A DNA stretch of 64,000 bases from NCBI GenBank assembly GCA_036365515.1, contig CM070877.1:86108022-86172021 (forward strand), read 5' to 3'. The position numbers and the translations under genes were made by a program. Shown piece after piece: positions 1 to 11,151 of this stretch (position 1 is the stretch's first letter; each line of letters starts with the position of its first letter). Below the pieces are notes generated by a model, which was not told the DNA's origin, did no database searches, and worked only from the letters and a program-made list of their open reading frames with translations. The stretch is from Torymus aiolomorphi (lineage: Eukaryota; Arthropoda; Insecta; Hymenoptera; Torymidae).

Positions 1-530
1 TATTTTTTTTACTCTATTGGGAATTCCTGTTAATTTAACATTGGGCAATGACAGAATGCCTGGACTATACGTAACGATCGTCTCGATCGCGCCTCTTTTT
101 GAAATTTGTGAACATATATGCGCGCTTTTAACAATCCTTTACGTTCCCCTCCTTTTACTTCAATTTTCCGTTTATTTTCCTCCCTAACAGTATATAAAGC
201 GCAATTTTCGCCGCTCTCGCTTAGTCACGATGTGTCCAATGCTGAGAGTATTGGTAAGAATTGCGCTTTACTCTATTTTTCATTCATTTTTTATTTGGTT
301 TACAATTTAATTATTTTAATTTTCACATGTTTTTAGTCAGCTAATTGACATTTTCGATATAGATGTACAACCATGACTGCTTTGTATTGACGAAGTAAAG
401 CCTAAGTTACTATGTAATTATCGTAATCTTTTTAAAGGTCAGTTTATCAATTTTGCACTGACATAAATTATAATTTATAAAAATTTTTTTTTTGTAATGT
501 GTATGACTTTATTGATATTTCTATGTAGCC
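1..530. other. AT-rich region without a recognisable gene
   Basis: No supported gene is seen. A short open frame at 118-336 has no recognisable motif and AT-rich composition. The stretch may be the degraded 3' part of the Penelope-like element whose tail follows at 531-600, but nothing in it proves this. Confidence 0.4.
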
Positions 531-600
531 CAGATAAAGACAGTCAAAAACACTGTCGAAACGTCGGATTTGAATTTTCAAATCAACAATAAATGGTTCG
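531..600 (+). mobile_element. Penelope-like element tail, hammerhead-like remnant
   Basis: The 6-bp complementary arms GACAGT and ACTGTC enclose a 7-nt loop and are followed directly by GAAACGTCGG (GAAAC at 558-562). This matches the stem II plus GAAA part of the hammerhead motif that Penelope-like elements carry in their terminal repeats. The upstream conserved segment is degenerate (CAGATAAA where CTGANGA is expected), so self-cleavage is doubtful. Two better copies lie at 25772-25802 and 55697-55730. No Penelope-like coding sequence is attached here. Confidence 0.5.
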
Positions 601-1411
601 AAGTGATCGATCGAGTCAATTATTTACCTTAAATATTTAACTCCAACCAACGAACGGTCAAATCTACTACATTTCCAATAAGATCGAATCTTTTCGTGTA
701 TTTCTTCTCAAATATTGTGCGAAAGATCGATAATGTCATCATACAAATCAGCGTTCTCGCCTTTAGAACCCCTTTAGCCTACCTCACACCACTGCCACCT
801 TGCTAATCCTTGGTGTGCAGTATTGGCATCCATTCGATGCCTGGGGTCCGCCGGGATGTCGCGGGGGCGCATGGCCCTCCCTGGTAATAAAACTCCCTCG
901 CACGCGCTTCTCGCTCTCTTTCCGCTCTGCACGTGGCGCCTGTCTGGAGCAGCAATCAAACTACACGTAAGTTCATACTATTGTTAACACGTGCTCTTTC
1001 TTTCTTCTTTTCACACACTCAACAAAATTTGTAACTCACACATTCATTCAGCTTTTTACTTAAATATTAGTTTTGGATTTCTAATAAATCAACAAACATT
1101 TCATCGATTTAAATTGAAGAGTTTTTTGTTCGCCAGCCTTTTCAACTATGCCGATTCCGTTCGGCCGCACGCCGCGAGTAAGCTGCGCTCAACATAATTA
1201 TTAAACAATCTTTAAATTTAACAGAGCAGCTCTCGCGCGAGCACACCTATTAGCGCCTGAAATAACAAATGTTCGTGCGCAAGTTCAAGCGTACAATTCA
1301 AATAGAAAAACGAGGTCATTTTTTCTCAAAATCATATATAGGAGGTTTTTGAGGGTGCTTTTTCAGAATCTGCCATTGGTTTTGCATAAAGCTTCATTTC
1401 TTTTAAATAAT
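601..1411. other. No recognisable feature
   Basis: Neither strand shows a conserved protein motif. A GC-rich patch at about 776-960 contains a short minus-strand open frame without similarity that I can name. It could be a fragment of an old repeat. Confidence 0.35.
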
Positions 1412-1971
<560 letters not shown>

Positions 1972-2130
1972 TGGTAGCAGTGTGCTTGGTTGATTTTCGG
2001 TGTCGGTACTGTCTCTCTCTTGAGAGCAGTAACGCACTTTAATTCCACGAAAGGGATAGTGTTTTTAAGTTGAGCGTGTGGTAAGCGTGAGAGCAAAGGA
2101 AAATGCATGGGCGAAAACGAAGAAAAGTTG
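1972..2130 (+). mobile_element. Primer-binding site and leader of the truncated Copia-type element
   Basis: TGGTAGCAG at 1972-1980 abuts the LTR end and matches the complement of the 3' end of animal initiator tRNA-Met (...CTGCTACCA); the match weakens after nine bases. An untranslated leader follows up to an ATG near 2104, and the similarity breaks near 2130, where the reverse-oriented gypsy integrase starts. This is a truncation or recombination junction. Confidence 0.5.
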
Positions 2131-2358
2131 GCCTATACGTTCGTAGGTTTTCTCTAAACCGAGGTGCCCCGACGACGGTGCACAGTGCGAGTCTGACATA
2201 ACTCGTTCTCTTAATTCGACAGGCAACACTAATTTTAATTTCTCCTCGTGGCTTACAATCGGGTCTAGGAGCGGATCCTCGCCATACCTATACAATTTTC
2301 CCTTGTCCACTATCCAATCTTTGTATTTCAACGGTGTCGCTTGAACCTCATTCAACAT
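2131..2358 (-). pseudogene. Gypsy integrase, N-terminal zinc-binding (HHCC-type) fragment
   Basis: The frame contains the segment that leads into gypsy integrases, with a conserved His/Cys pair (SDSHC) and the following SGHLGLEKTYERI typical of the integrase H2C2 region. It stops being gypsy-like at about 2131, where the opposite-strand Copia leader begins; the remaining residues to 2065 are a chance extension. The DDE catalytic core is therefore missing, so this copy could not integrate. It continues the RNase H region upstream on the same strand. Confidence 0.75.
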
Positions 2359-2997
2359 GCGCAGATACTACGGATCGCGGGCTTCCTCAAACGCGGCTGC
2401 CTTTACTTCTACCTGCCCGTACATTCGCGAGAGCGCATCAGGAAATTGGTGTAACGAGCCCTTACGATGCTTGACTTCGAAGTCCTATTGTTGCATTTGT
2501 AACGCCCATCGCGCCAATCGTCCTGACGGCTCGTTCAAATCCTCAACCATTTAAGCGCGCTGTGATCTGTATTCGGCGTGATCTTATACACCTCCGCGTA
2601 CGGCCTAAACTTCTTAATCGCCCACAACAGTACGGGTGACTCCTTCTTGGTTGTCGAGTAATTTCGCTCCGCTGGCGTCAATGTCCGGCTCGCATAAATA
2701 ATCGGGTGCTCTCCGTATTTGAAGATTTGCGCCTAGCGCGGAATTACTCGCATCGCATTCTATATTAAAAGGCTTCGTAAAATGCAGCCACGCAAGAACA
2801 GGGGCTCACGTCAGAGCATCTTTAATGTTTTTAAATGCTGTCTCCTGCTCTACTCCCCACTCCCATTTCTGCCCTTCAAATGTGAGCCTATTAATCGGTA
2901 ATTTCATCTCCGCGTAATTCTCGATAAAACGCGCGTACCATCCGGACATACTCAAAAATGTCCTAACCTCACTAACATTTCGCGGCGTAGGACAATA
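2359..2997 (-). pseudogene. Gypsy RT thumb and RNase H remnant
   Basis: Translating the minus strand in shifting frames gives RT-to-RNase H landmarks: a segment like RTFLSMSGWYARFIENYAE (the loop before RNase H in Ty3/gypsy pol), KWEWGVEQETAF, and FNIECDASNSALGA, whose Asp is the first RNase H catalytic residue, followed by a C-terminal part with LSRMYG. Stops and at least two frameshifts interrupt it, so it is a pseudogene. It lies between the RT at 2998-3807 and the integrase fragment at 2131-2358. Confidence 0.7.
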
Positions 2998-3807
2998 TTA
3001 CACCGGCGTCACTCTATCCGAATCTGGCCTCAATCCCTCATGATCTAATAGATAACCGAGATAGGTGACGCGCGCACAGCAAAACTCATACTTCTTACGC
3101 TGCACTACTAAACCCGCCTCCGCAATCCTATGCAATACTATCTCTAGCCACTTTAAATGTTCATCGAATGACTCTGTTACTACTATTATATCATCTAAAT
3201 AGCAGAATACGTACGGCTCACATTCCGGCCCGAAAAGCGGAGCGATAAATCGCTGAAAGGTCGCCGGCGAGTTCGTTAAACCGAATGGCATTCTCGTAAA
3301 CTGCCAGAGGCCTGATCCTGGTAACGCAAAAGCAGTATATTTCCTACTTGAGTGCTCCAGCGGTACTTGATAGTATGCTTGGAGCAAATTTACTTTTGAA
3401 ATATACCTCGCATTTCGCAGACGATCCAGAATCGCATCCATATTTGGAATCAAATAAGCGTCCTTCTTCATGGCTTTGTTAACATCGCGATAATCAAAGC
3501 GCATGCGGCCCTTATAGTCCCTTCACGAAATCACCGGCGCGCTTCGCCAATCGCTCGCTGGTGGCTCTATAATTCCCGCCTTGAGTAATTTATCGACTTC
3601 GCCTCTTGCAAACTCAAACATTTTCGGTGACATTCGCCGGGGCTTCTGTCTTACCGATGCTGTACTCTGCATGTTTATATGATGCTCGACTAAGTCAGTC
3701 ACACCAGGCACATCGGTCTCGGGAGGAAGAAGTCTATCCACAAGTTGCTCTATTAATTCTCGCTCGCTAGTCGCAACTTCGCTAATACCCGCGCACTCAG
3801 CAAACAT
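2998..3807 (-). pseudogene. Gypsy reverse transcriptase
   Basis: Two overlapping minus-strand frames give a Ty3/gypsy RT. The N-terminal piece (3523-3807) has the usual HHINMQ... substrate-loop region and LLKAGIIEPPASDWRSAP. The larger piece (2998-3504) has FDYRDVNKAMKKDAYLIP, the fingers/palm segment ISKVNLLQAYYQVPL (in active enzymes this starts SxxD; here Asp is Asn), MPFGLTNSPATFQR and the catalytic YLDD box in CYLDDIIV. One in-frame or frameshift break separates the pieces near 3505-3522. Loss of the first catalytic Asp and the break argue it is dead. Confidence 0.88.
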
Positions 3808-4315
3808 CGACGCTTCTCCGCTCGCTTCTTTTCTCGCAAAAAGCCTTCCATTCTCCGTCGTTTGATCGCCAGACGCCTCTCGCCAGGCGCGCGTCGATAT
3901 TAAACTCCTTGCAAAAATCCATACCGAGAATCAGGTCGTGATCTAATTCGGATACGATTTTCACACTAATCTTTTTCGACTCACCGTCGACTTCGAGCAT
4001 CATGTCAAGCACACCCACTACCGGCGTTACCTTTCCATTAACCGATCGGATCACCGAATTATACGCTTTTAATCGACCTTTAACTATCTCAGCCACGCGC
4101 TGCCCTGCAAGTGATAACGTAGCTCACGGATCGAACAACGCTTTATACTCTTGCCCGCCTAACACTACCTTTAAATAGTATCTATTATCTACTCTCATAC
4201 CCGCGACATTACTATCATCCACCTGCTCGTTTTCGATGTTCCCGCCGCGATTTTCGCTACTCTCGGCTATTTCTTGCGGTCTTATCTCGCACTGTTTACG
4301 CAGCTCTTGCATCAT
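3797..4315 (-). pseudogene. Gypsy aspartic protease with stop in the active site
   Basis: Two minus-strand frames (4124-4315 and 3797-4096) make one retropepsin-like domain. The first ends ...YKALFDP and continues after a stop with ATLSLAG, so the catalytic loop reads D-P-stop-A-T: a TGA sits where a Gly codon (GGA) is expected in D-P-G or D-[ST]-G. The C-terminal piece has the expected hydrophobic LILGMDF strand. It lies directly upstream of the RT in pol order. A single G-to-T change would explain the stop. Confidence 0.75.
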
Positions 4316-4329
4316 TTCCTCCGCGGCGA

Positions 4330-4702
4330 GTGTTTAAGTTGATTATCTAACTCGAGGTCGAAATTGCCGTAATTTAAGCACGGGGCTGCAGGCTCCCGTT
4401 AAATACCAAACCATTAAATTTCAAACTCCAACTACGCAGCGTTTCCCCGCACGAATTCCATCATCGTCTGTGCGGTGCCGGCGCGACCCTCGCGCGCCGC
4501 GCTTTGGCTCGGTCTCCGATGATGTCGCCTGCAGTCTATCTCGCCCCCGCGTCTTCGTCTTCTTACTATCTCTACGGCACAAATTTTGTCTACGCTTACG
4601 CACGCGCACAGAATCATCGCTTGAACTTGATGAAGTCGCTCCCTCCGTATCACTAAATCTGCGCGCTCGCGCTTTATCCCTCCGCTCTCTACGCTTGCTT
4701 TT
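4330..4702 (-). pseudogene. Gypsy gag, C-terminal basic/Ser-rich part
   Basis: Minus-strand frames are rich in Arg, Lys, Ser and Glu (for example SSSSSDD followed by RVRKRRQ), as expected for the nucleic-acid-binding end of gag. The segment abuts the 3' tail of the CR1-like insertion at 4703. Its counterpart on the other side of that insertion is the frame at 10018-11151, so the insertion split gag. No CCHC knuckle was seen. Confidence 0.5.
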
Positions 4703-4722
4703 AGAATAGAATAGAATAGTTT
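4703..4722 (-). repeat. Short tandem 3' tail of the non-LTR element
   Basis: The + strand reads GAATAGAATAGAATAG, i.e. a (CTATT)n tail on the element's own strand. Short tandem 3' tails instead of poly(A) are typical of CR1-group elements and fix the 3' end here. Confidence 0.8.
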
Positions 4723-5238
4723 TTATTTGTAAATTACAAAATAATTAAGCTATAGTCTACCATCCCGCATTCGCCCAGGCTCATGTCTGTAAGACGGGGA
4801 AAACCCAATAGGCAAACGACGTGGGATAAGTCCTATTCGGAAAACCCGCCTCAGGATGGTTCAAAGTATTGAACATAATTAACATTTGTGTACATTATAT
4901 CGCAATCGTATAATCATCACAAACATAGTCAATGGCAATCGCCAAGTCACGAAGTATCACATAATTGAACTTAGTTATTCTTCAATCTAGCGGTTACAGA
5001 TTGAATTCATCACATTGCTTTATTCATACGATGTATGTCCTTTGATGCATGACCTTTGCATCAAGTATTTCCTAAACGCCGCTTTGAATTTACTCGCCGA
5101 GGAAACATTCTTAGTATCGCGAGGAATCGAATTCCATAGTCGCGTATCCTGGGACCAGAAAGAATCCAGTCCTACGTCAGTTCGTGATGACGAAACTATA
5201 AGTTCTCTGCAGTGAGTTCTACTCGACGTTCTATCTTG

Positions 5239-6699
5239 TCACTTTTGAAATAAGGGAGCTAGGTACACGGGCTGACCCAAATTTATAACTTTGTACATTA
5301 AAACCGCTGCAAAATATGCCCTTCTCTCCCTTAAGTCAAGCCACTCTAGCTTATTTCTATATGGGCTGATGTGTTCATCTTTCTTAGCACCACTTACATA
5401 TCTCACACATGAATTTTGCAATATTTGCAGTTTCTTTTGAAGTTCATGCGTCACGTCGAGATACACTAGCGAGCAGTGATCTAAATGAGATAACACGAGA
5501 GAACTTGCGAGCTACTTACGTAAGATCTCGGTGGTGCAGGATCGAAACTCTGTTAACCTTTCGGCTAACTGCACCCACTTGCGCTTTCCACGTTAGTTTC
5601 GAGTCCATTACAACACCGAGATTAGTTATAGTGTCGACAAAGGGGACGAAAACGTTGTCCTGAATCTTAATGCCAGACAAATATGTACCCCGTAGTATGT
5701 TAATATTGTGGTTAGATCCAAAAATAATAGCCTTAGTTTTTCTTATATTGAGACTGAGGATGTTGTCGACGGCCCATGCTGCCACTGCTCCAGCTATAAT
5801 CGACAAGTGTCGTATCCCTTCATTCAGCTCGTCTATGGTTGTCTGCGTGTAAACTTGTAAATCATCTGCATATAGCAGGTGCCCGACACCAATCGATTGA
5901 GAATTATTATTAAAATCCAAAAAACTGTGCTGTAGGTCATTTGTATAGAGACTGAACAGAAGGGATTCCAGAACCGAGCCCTGTGGTACGCCGAGATTCG
6001 TTGTGAGCCAATCCGAGTCTCCATTTTGCTTCGTAATCACTTTTTGATTACAACTTGTAATATACGACTTTATCCACAGGACTACCCCCCTGGAAAATCC
6101 CATTCTGATCAGTTTATGCAATAATTTAGTTGGCGATATGGTGTCGAACGCCTTGCTGAAATCGAACAATAGGAGAATGGTAAGTAGTTGTTTTTCGTTG
6201 TCTAATCCCGCTCTTACATCCTCCGTTAATTTTAGTAGAGTTGTCTGCGTACTGTGACCAAGTCTAAATCCAGATTGAAAAGGATCGAGAATTTTCTTTG
6301 AAGCTAAAAATGCTGAAATCTGATCATGTAAAAGCTTCTCAAGGACTTTGGATAGAAAGCTCAATAGTGCCACTTGACGAAAGTCCGTAACAGTCGATGG
6401 GATAGCTGTCTTTTTATATAGGTGCCACTTTTTAAGTGGCACCAAATGAGCTTTCTTCTATGATTCGGGAAAAATTTCCTTCAAGAGGGAAGCATTGAAA
6501 ATATCAGCTAGGTGATAGCCAATAACTGGAAGAGCTTTTGCTATCACACCTTGTGGTATCCCATCCTCACCCTTAGTCTGCGAGGAGAAATGTGCAACAT
6601 TTAGAACTACATCTGAAAAAGCAACTTTACTGAAGGCGAAGCCTTCTTCACTAGCCGTTGCTATAACTTCATATTTTCCTCGCGTTCTTCAGCTGAGAC
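5239..6699 (-). pseudogene. Non-LTR reverse transcriptase (CR1/Jockey group)
   Basis: The main frame (5516-6445) holds the RT palm: an FRQVALLSFLSKVLEKLL start, GFRLGHSTQTTLL, the first catalytic Asp in LFDFSKAFDTI, GVPQGSVLESLLF (family consensus VLGPLLF, so Gly-Pro is altered), and the catalytic YADD in LLYADDLQVY. A C-terminal block at 5239-5496 (HLDHCSLVYLD..., ILQNSCVRYVSG) follows in another frame. 6446-6699 holds the N-terminal linker ending KAHLVP, with one stop. Known role: target-primed reverse transcription. Frameshifts near 5500 and 6445 break it. Confidence 0.88.
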
Positions 6700-7146
6700 T
6701 CAAACCCCCGCAAAGTGCATGTTTAATTCTTTTGAGGAAAACCCGTGAAGTCCCTCCCTAGCTCGATTTTGTGGAAGAAGACCTAAACTTCTCAACTCTT
6801 TCCAGATATCCTTCCCGCTATCAAGTGCCTCGAAAATTTTATTCTGAAGAAATGTATCTCGAGCTTCTCTTGAGCATTGTTCTGCTAATAGCGCTAGGGA
6901 TTGGCATTCTTCCCAGTGATCATGATTTCGCGTTCGTTGATATCTCCGACGTAAAGCGTCACAGTTAGCGTACAACTCTCTAAGCTCAGCGTCAACCCAC
7001 GACGGTTGTTGTTTTCTATTCGGATGAAAATCCTTAATCGGGGCTAATTCATTCAAAGCCTTCGTGATATTTGCATTAAGATGTTCTAAGCGCGTGTCAA
7101 CGTCTACATCTGCACAATTGACAGTCGACCAGTCGCAATCATTCAA
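6700..7146 (-). pseudogene. Endonuclease-RT linker of the non-LTR element
   Basis: A 148-residue frame with the linker features of CR1/Jockey pol proteins: DWSTVN near the start, LNELAPIKDF, QPSWVDAELRELYANCDALRRRY (residues about 50-72, the conserved PW-[IV] block) and a Cys/Arg-rich helix. It joins the endonuclease (7143 upward) to the RT (below 6699) and overlaps the former by a few bases in a different frame, showing a frameshift at the junction. Confidence 0.75.
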
Positions 7147-7960
7147 AGAAGAAAGCAGCTGTTCTTGACGAATACCGTTAAAATTACGGTATGTAAACCT
7201 TCCAAGTGGAGGTTTTTGAGATACGGAACGTCAATAACGACATCAATTATATTATGACTATTGCGATAAGTCGTTGTCATATTGTTAGAATCTAGCACTA
7301 CGTCATCATCGTCCGTGAAGATTACATTGATCCATGTATAAGATTTGCCGTTTTGGTGATTAATCGCGCCATGCTCAACAAGTTTTAGGTTAAGTTGACA
7401 TGCTAGGTGTTTTACGAAAGTCGACTCCTGCTCCGTTACTAACATATTCGCGTTGAGATCTCCGATTACTATTCGATGCGCAAAACTTATGGAGTGTTGT
7501 TCGATATCTTCAGCTAAATTAGGGGCCTGTAAATAACTGCTACAAACACGGGGGGGCGAAGAGCCCTGCTGTATGCTACACATGATGTACTCTGGAAGTC
7601 CCGGCTTTCCTTCGTCCACCATGGTAGCCGATGTACATAAAATTTTAGCTTTCCATAAATTGCCAGCATACAACAGAACTCCTCCTCCATGCGTATTTCT
7701 GTCCTGCCTGATTATTGAGTAGCCTTCAATCTCGACGAAATCATCTTCTATATTAGGCCCGAGTCGCGACTCTGCAATATCGAAGAGATGGTAAGAGGGA
7801 GCAGGAATTGACGAAATGTTGTTATGTGTTATATCGAAGAGATGGTAACAGAGAGCAGAAATTGACGAAATGTTGTTATGTGCGCTTTCAAAGATGTCGC
7901 ATTTAAAAATCCTGCTTTCAGTCCAACATACCGAATCTCTTTTGCACTATCATGGTCTAG
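7143..7960 (-). pseudogene. APE-type endonuclease of the non-LTR element
   Basis: In the minus strand the domain starts near 7930 (LKAGFLNATSLKAH). It has AESRLGP carrying the catalytic Glu, GGGVLLYAGN, then in the frame 7143-7673 GDLNANML (the GDFN block) and SHNIIDV (the SDH block with the catalytic His). These are the exonuclease/endonuclease/phosphatase motifs used by CR1/Jockey elements to nick target DNA. A 53-bp tandem duplication at 7778-7883 repeats the segment before AESRLGP and shifts the frame, so the enzyme is broken. Confidence 0.82.
7778..7883. repeat. 53-bp tandem duplication inside the endonuclease
   Basis: Two copies start ATATCGAAGAGATGGTAA at 7778 and 7831 and differ at a few positions. 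Because 53 is not a multiple of three, the duplication breaks the reading frame. The few differences indicate it is not brand new. Confidence 0.9.
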
Positions 7961-9163
7961 TCATGGGCTAACATTAGTAATCGTATCGTTTGTACCCATA
8001 TTCGATTTATTATCCGATGTTTCTTTCTCCATACTATTTTTATTACCCGAGCCCCTAAATTTTTCTGTACCGGTTGAAATTGCGATCGCCTGCAGATCCG
8101 CCGCAGTCATGATCAGCTGCGACGTTTCACCATCCCTCATCTTGGCCAGGAAACGGCCTCCTCTATGCCAAAAATATTTAAACTGTAATCCGCGAGCAAC
8201 AGCCTTTAAGCTTCTGTACTGAATGAACTTCTCTCTGCTCAGCATTTCGTTGAGGAAAATTTTCCCGTTACTTATGTTGTCAACCGTTTCCTGACCAAGT
8301 TCCGAGAAGTTCACATCCTTTGTGTTAACGCGTGTAAATCTATGCTTGGCATACATTAATTCTTTAACCAGTTTATGATCGCGGAGTTTGACTATCCACG
8401 GACACCAACGTTTAACGGGTTTAATCTCTGACGAGCCTACTGGATTTTTTCTATTTGACCGAAGAGGGCGTGTAGAAATGATATCATCCCTCCGAATAGT
8501 CGGAAGGATGGTAGAAAGGACGGCATAGACCACATCTAAATTGCGCTTATTAGAACCTTCAAAAATGTTAGTGACGATGATTTCATGCGAGTAATCCGCA
8601 CTATCTACTTCATTTCTAGGTGTACACTGCTTGCTTCCGTCAGATAGATCAACCGACCTACTAAATTCAATACGAGGCTTATCGTTACTTTTCGCGGCCT
8701 TATTATTTTTCGCAGTGTGCTGAAATCCGATCAACGTTTTTTTCAGTATAGTATTATCCTCGACAAGCAGCTTGTACGTATTACTCATTTCAATAAACAT
8801 TTTATTTTGATCCGCTATAACTTCTTCAAGGACTAAAATCCTCGCAACCAGTTCTCCACTGTTTGTAGAGATAGTTTGTTCCGGTGCAGCCGAGACGGTT
8901 GGCGGCACGAAATCACTAGTGTCACGTGATTTTAAGTCGTCAAACTGCTTCTCGAGCATATCGAAACGCTGAAATAGAAAACTCAAGGTGCTAACAGGAA
9001 TTAGCACATTGGTTACCCTCGTCAGATCGGCTATAATTTCTTCAGAAGTCTTCAACGTTGCAGGAGACACGGATAAATTCTCTGTGATATCTAGCTGCGG
9101 TGAAGATGTCTGGAGCGCCGCAGCTTGGGTAGTAGAGAGCTCGTCTTTTTCATTTACTCCCAC
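7961..9163 (-). CDS. ORF1 protein of the non-LTR element (coiled coil plus FP-like C-terminus)
   Basis: A 400-residue open frame. The N-terminal half has a Thr/Ser-rich start and a heptad-like stretch (about residues 60-160) with LFQRFDMLEKQFDDLKS, suggesting a coiled coil. The C-terminal half starts with an RNA-binding-like IIVTNIFEG and ends with KIFLNEMLSREKF...YRSL and GGRFLAKMRDGE, the pattern found in the baculovirus FP-like domain of ORF1 in CR1-group elements. The known role is RNA and nucleic-acid chaperone activity. The frame has no stop and is the longest intact one in the element. It lies just upstream of the endonuclease. Confidence 0.75.
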   Translation of the reverse strand: MGVNEKDELSTTQAAALQTSSPQLDITENLSVSPATLKTSEEIIADLTRVTNVLIPVSTLSFLFQRFDMLEKQFDDLKSRDTSDFVPPTVSAAPEQTISTNSGELVARILVLEEVIADQNKMFIEMSNTYKLLVEDNTILKKTLIGFQHTAKNNKAAKSNDKPRIEFSRSVDLSDGSKQCTPRNEVDSADYSHEIIVTNIFEGSNKRNLDVVYAVLSTILPTIRRDDIISTRPLRSNRKNPVGSSEIKPVKRWCPWIVKLRDHKLVKELMYAKHRFTRVNTKDVNFSELGQETVDNISNGKIFLNEMLSREKFIQYRSLKAVARGLQFKYFWHRGGRFLAKMRDGETSQLIMTAADLQAIAISTGTEKFRGSGNKNSMEKETSDNKSNMGTNDTITNVSP

Positions 9164-9441
9164 CTCCGAAAACTCTGTCTCGATCGTTGTTTCTACGTCT
9201 GCATTGACTTCTGATTTTCATGCAGTTGATTTGGCGAATTAGATGCGACATCGATTAGCGACGCAGATCCTGAAATAGAGACAGAGGCAGAAACGAAGGC
9301 AGAAGAGGAAGAAAATTCAGTGTCAGTCCTATGCGTCCCTTTTGGATGTTTCGACGTATTTGTTTTGGTGGATGTAACGCATTGTCCATAGGGGAACAGA
9401 GATTGTCTTTTCGTCTCTGTACTTTTAGTATCGCTTATTTT
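9164..9441 (-). other. ORF1 interval between zinc finger and coiled coil, frame broken
   Basis: A Ser/Thr-rich interval between the two ORF1 pieces. The shift of frame across it suggests that the zinc-finger and FP-like parts belonged to one ORF1 protein that has since been frameshifted. Confidence 0.4.
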
Positions 9442-9741
9442 TTATTGCTTGGAAGCATTTAGCAGTTGGTTCTGCAGAGTCTGCTGCTGCACATTACGAC
9501 ATAAATCGCACGGGCTATTTAACTTTTCCCCTGCACATCTAGAGTGATATGGTTTATTGCATTTTGGGCATATATTTAGTGGCCGTATACAAATATTATC
9601 ACACACGACACATTTACTACTATAGCCTTTATCGATGCTTGTTGACATCGTGACAGCACATGTGTTTACAGCTGTCCCGACTCGAAGCAGGTATCGCGAG
9701 TTTGTTTTATTTTGATCACTTGTACCTGCTTTTAAATTCAA
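9442..9741 (-). CDS. ORF1 N-terminal PHD/zinc-finger segment
   Basis: A 99-residue frame with regularly spaced Cys and His: CVVCDN, ICPKCNKPYHSRCAG, then CDLC. This resembles a degenerate PHD-type zinc finger (C2-x-C2-x-H-C-x-C2), found at the start of ORF1 in some CR1/Jockey-group insect elements. The cysteines and histidine are all present. A similar PHD-like block occurs in the other non-LTR element at about 39715-39835. The region beyond 9742 to about 9960 would be the 5' UTR. Confidence 0.65.
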   Translation of the reverse strand: MNLKAGTSDQNKTNSRYLLRVGTAVNTCAVTMSTSIDKGYSSKCVVCDNICIRPLNICPKCNKPYHSRCAGEKLNSPCDLCRNVQQQTLQNQLLNASKQ

Positions 9742-10017
9742 TTTGGCTCTGACTGTTTCTGAAAAAATCGCATTTGTTGAGTTTTTAATGCAACACCACC
9801 TGAAATGATGAAGTGTGACGTACGTGCAAGTGTAGTTTTGTGCTCTTCAATGCATGTTCCCTCTCCAGCCGTCGTGGTCCGTGCCAGTATTCTCGTTGTT
9901 CAGCAGTTTTTCTTGATTACCTCAACGCGGCGGATTAACAGGTGGACGAATCTATATCTCAGATTCGCAGAAATTCTATCTTTGTATTTTTGCGCGCTGA
10001 GGGGCCGAAGATACGGC

Positions 10018-11151
10018 CTAAAAAACAGAGCGTCTGCATACTTTCCGCCCTCTACGCACTAATTCCCACTCCGATTCGCTATCACATTGCTTCCACTCAA
10101 CTAACCTCTCTCTCTCTACATGCATGTCATTACGAGGAATCGGATTCACGCGCGCTCTTTCCGATAACCGGCGCGCACTCTTCCATATCGCCGCTTCCGC
10201 CTGTTCCGCGGCCGCGTCAGCTTGCTCTCTAGCCCTAAGCTCTCCCTCGCTAGCGCGCGCTTTCTTCTCCGCACGACACTGACGACCCTGCCTCCTCAAT
10301 TCCTCAAGAACCTCGCTGTCATCGGCTTCACTGCTATCTCTCTCATCCTCACTTGATGTCTTCGCACTCGCTTCGCGAATCTCGTCGTAATTCTGCGTGT
10401 GCGTATACCAGCGCTGACGTGCATCCCTCCGCGGCGCTTGCTGAATCGATCTTCGTTCAAATCTTACTCCCTGCCTCGGCAAAACTAAACAGCCTCTCTC
10501 GCCACCCACACCTCGCACGTAGCGCTCAGAATAATATTCCCAACGACCATGTCCGTTGATGTGCGCGCGTATTTCCGGCGACAGCTCGACGTTCGGCACG
10601 CGCTGTATCGCGAAAAGCGCACAAGTTACTCCAACTGTCGATCTCGTGCCGCAGGAGGGTGTAACCGTCGTCATCGCGCTATTCGCCAACGTCGTTATCG
10701 GCGCACCCGTGGTCACCGTGGAAGTAGCCGATGCGTGAACCTGCACGTTCTCACTCGGCACGACATTTTCCCGCGTCGGCTCGTTCTCGCTATCCGACGA
10801 AGCCGTGGTTGCGCGCTGCTGCCTCTCCGCAACGCCACTATCATGCGCTGTCCTCTGCTCGCTCTCTATCTCCTCAAGCGACGGTATTTCGGGGTCCACA
10901 TCCCCGGGCATGACCTATTCCCCTTCATCCCAGGGATACCAGGGAATCTCCGTATTCCCTGGTTCCGCGCCCCTCAATACCGCCCTCAAAATCCGTTGGT
11001 GCAAGGTAGCTTCCGGACCGATACACGAGCAACCATTGAAACTTAATTCAGCGCGCACCTCCTCGATGAATAATTTACCTATATTGCATTTTTTCTCTCT
11101 CATCTCACGAGAAAGCAAGAGCTCGCGCATTGTCGCCTGATGCCGCTCCAT
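10018..11151 (-). pseudogene. Gypsy gag-like protein with an in-frame stop
   Basis: Frames 10915-11151 and 10018-10911 are in the same register and separated by a single TAG (DEGE-stop-VMPGDVD), so this was one protein of about 377 residues or more. It has an initial MERHQATMRELLL, an acidic/Pro region (PEIPSLEEIESEQ), a central Gly/Arg-rich part and a C-terminal Glu/Arg/Ala-rich helix-like segment. The position directly after the primer-binding site identifies it as gag. I see no CCHC knuckle and no sure capsid motif, so the assignment rests mainly on position. The C-terminal continuation is at 4330-4702, across the nested CR1-like element. Confidence 0.6.

Larger units (their letters stand above)
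4703..9960 (-). mobile_element. CR1/Jockey-type non-LTR retrotransposon, nearly full length
   Basis: Minus-strand order is ORF1 (zinc-finger protein 9442-9741, then FP-like protein 7961-9163), endonuclease (about 7143-7960), linker, RT (5239-6699), 3' UTR and a short tandem tail. This is the architecture of CR1/Jockey-group elements. It lies inside the gag of the gypsy element, so it inserted later. The left end is set by the tail at 4703; the right end, between 9800 and 10015, is approximate because I could not find the target duplication. Several frameshifts and a 53-bp duplication inactivate it. Confidence 0.82.

Noticed and set aside
118..336. A 72-residue frame near the left edge
   Set aside because: No domain, and base composition is that of non-coding sequence.
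10353..11140. Several + strand frames of 60-165 residues
   Set aside because: They are shadows of the minus-strand gag; codon use and position favour the minus frame.
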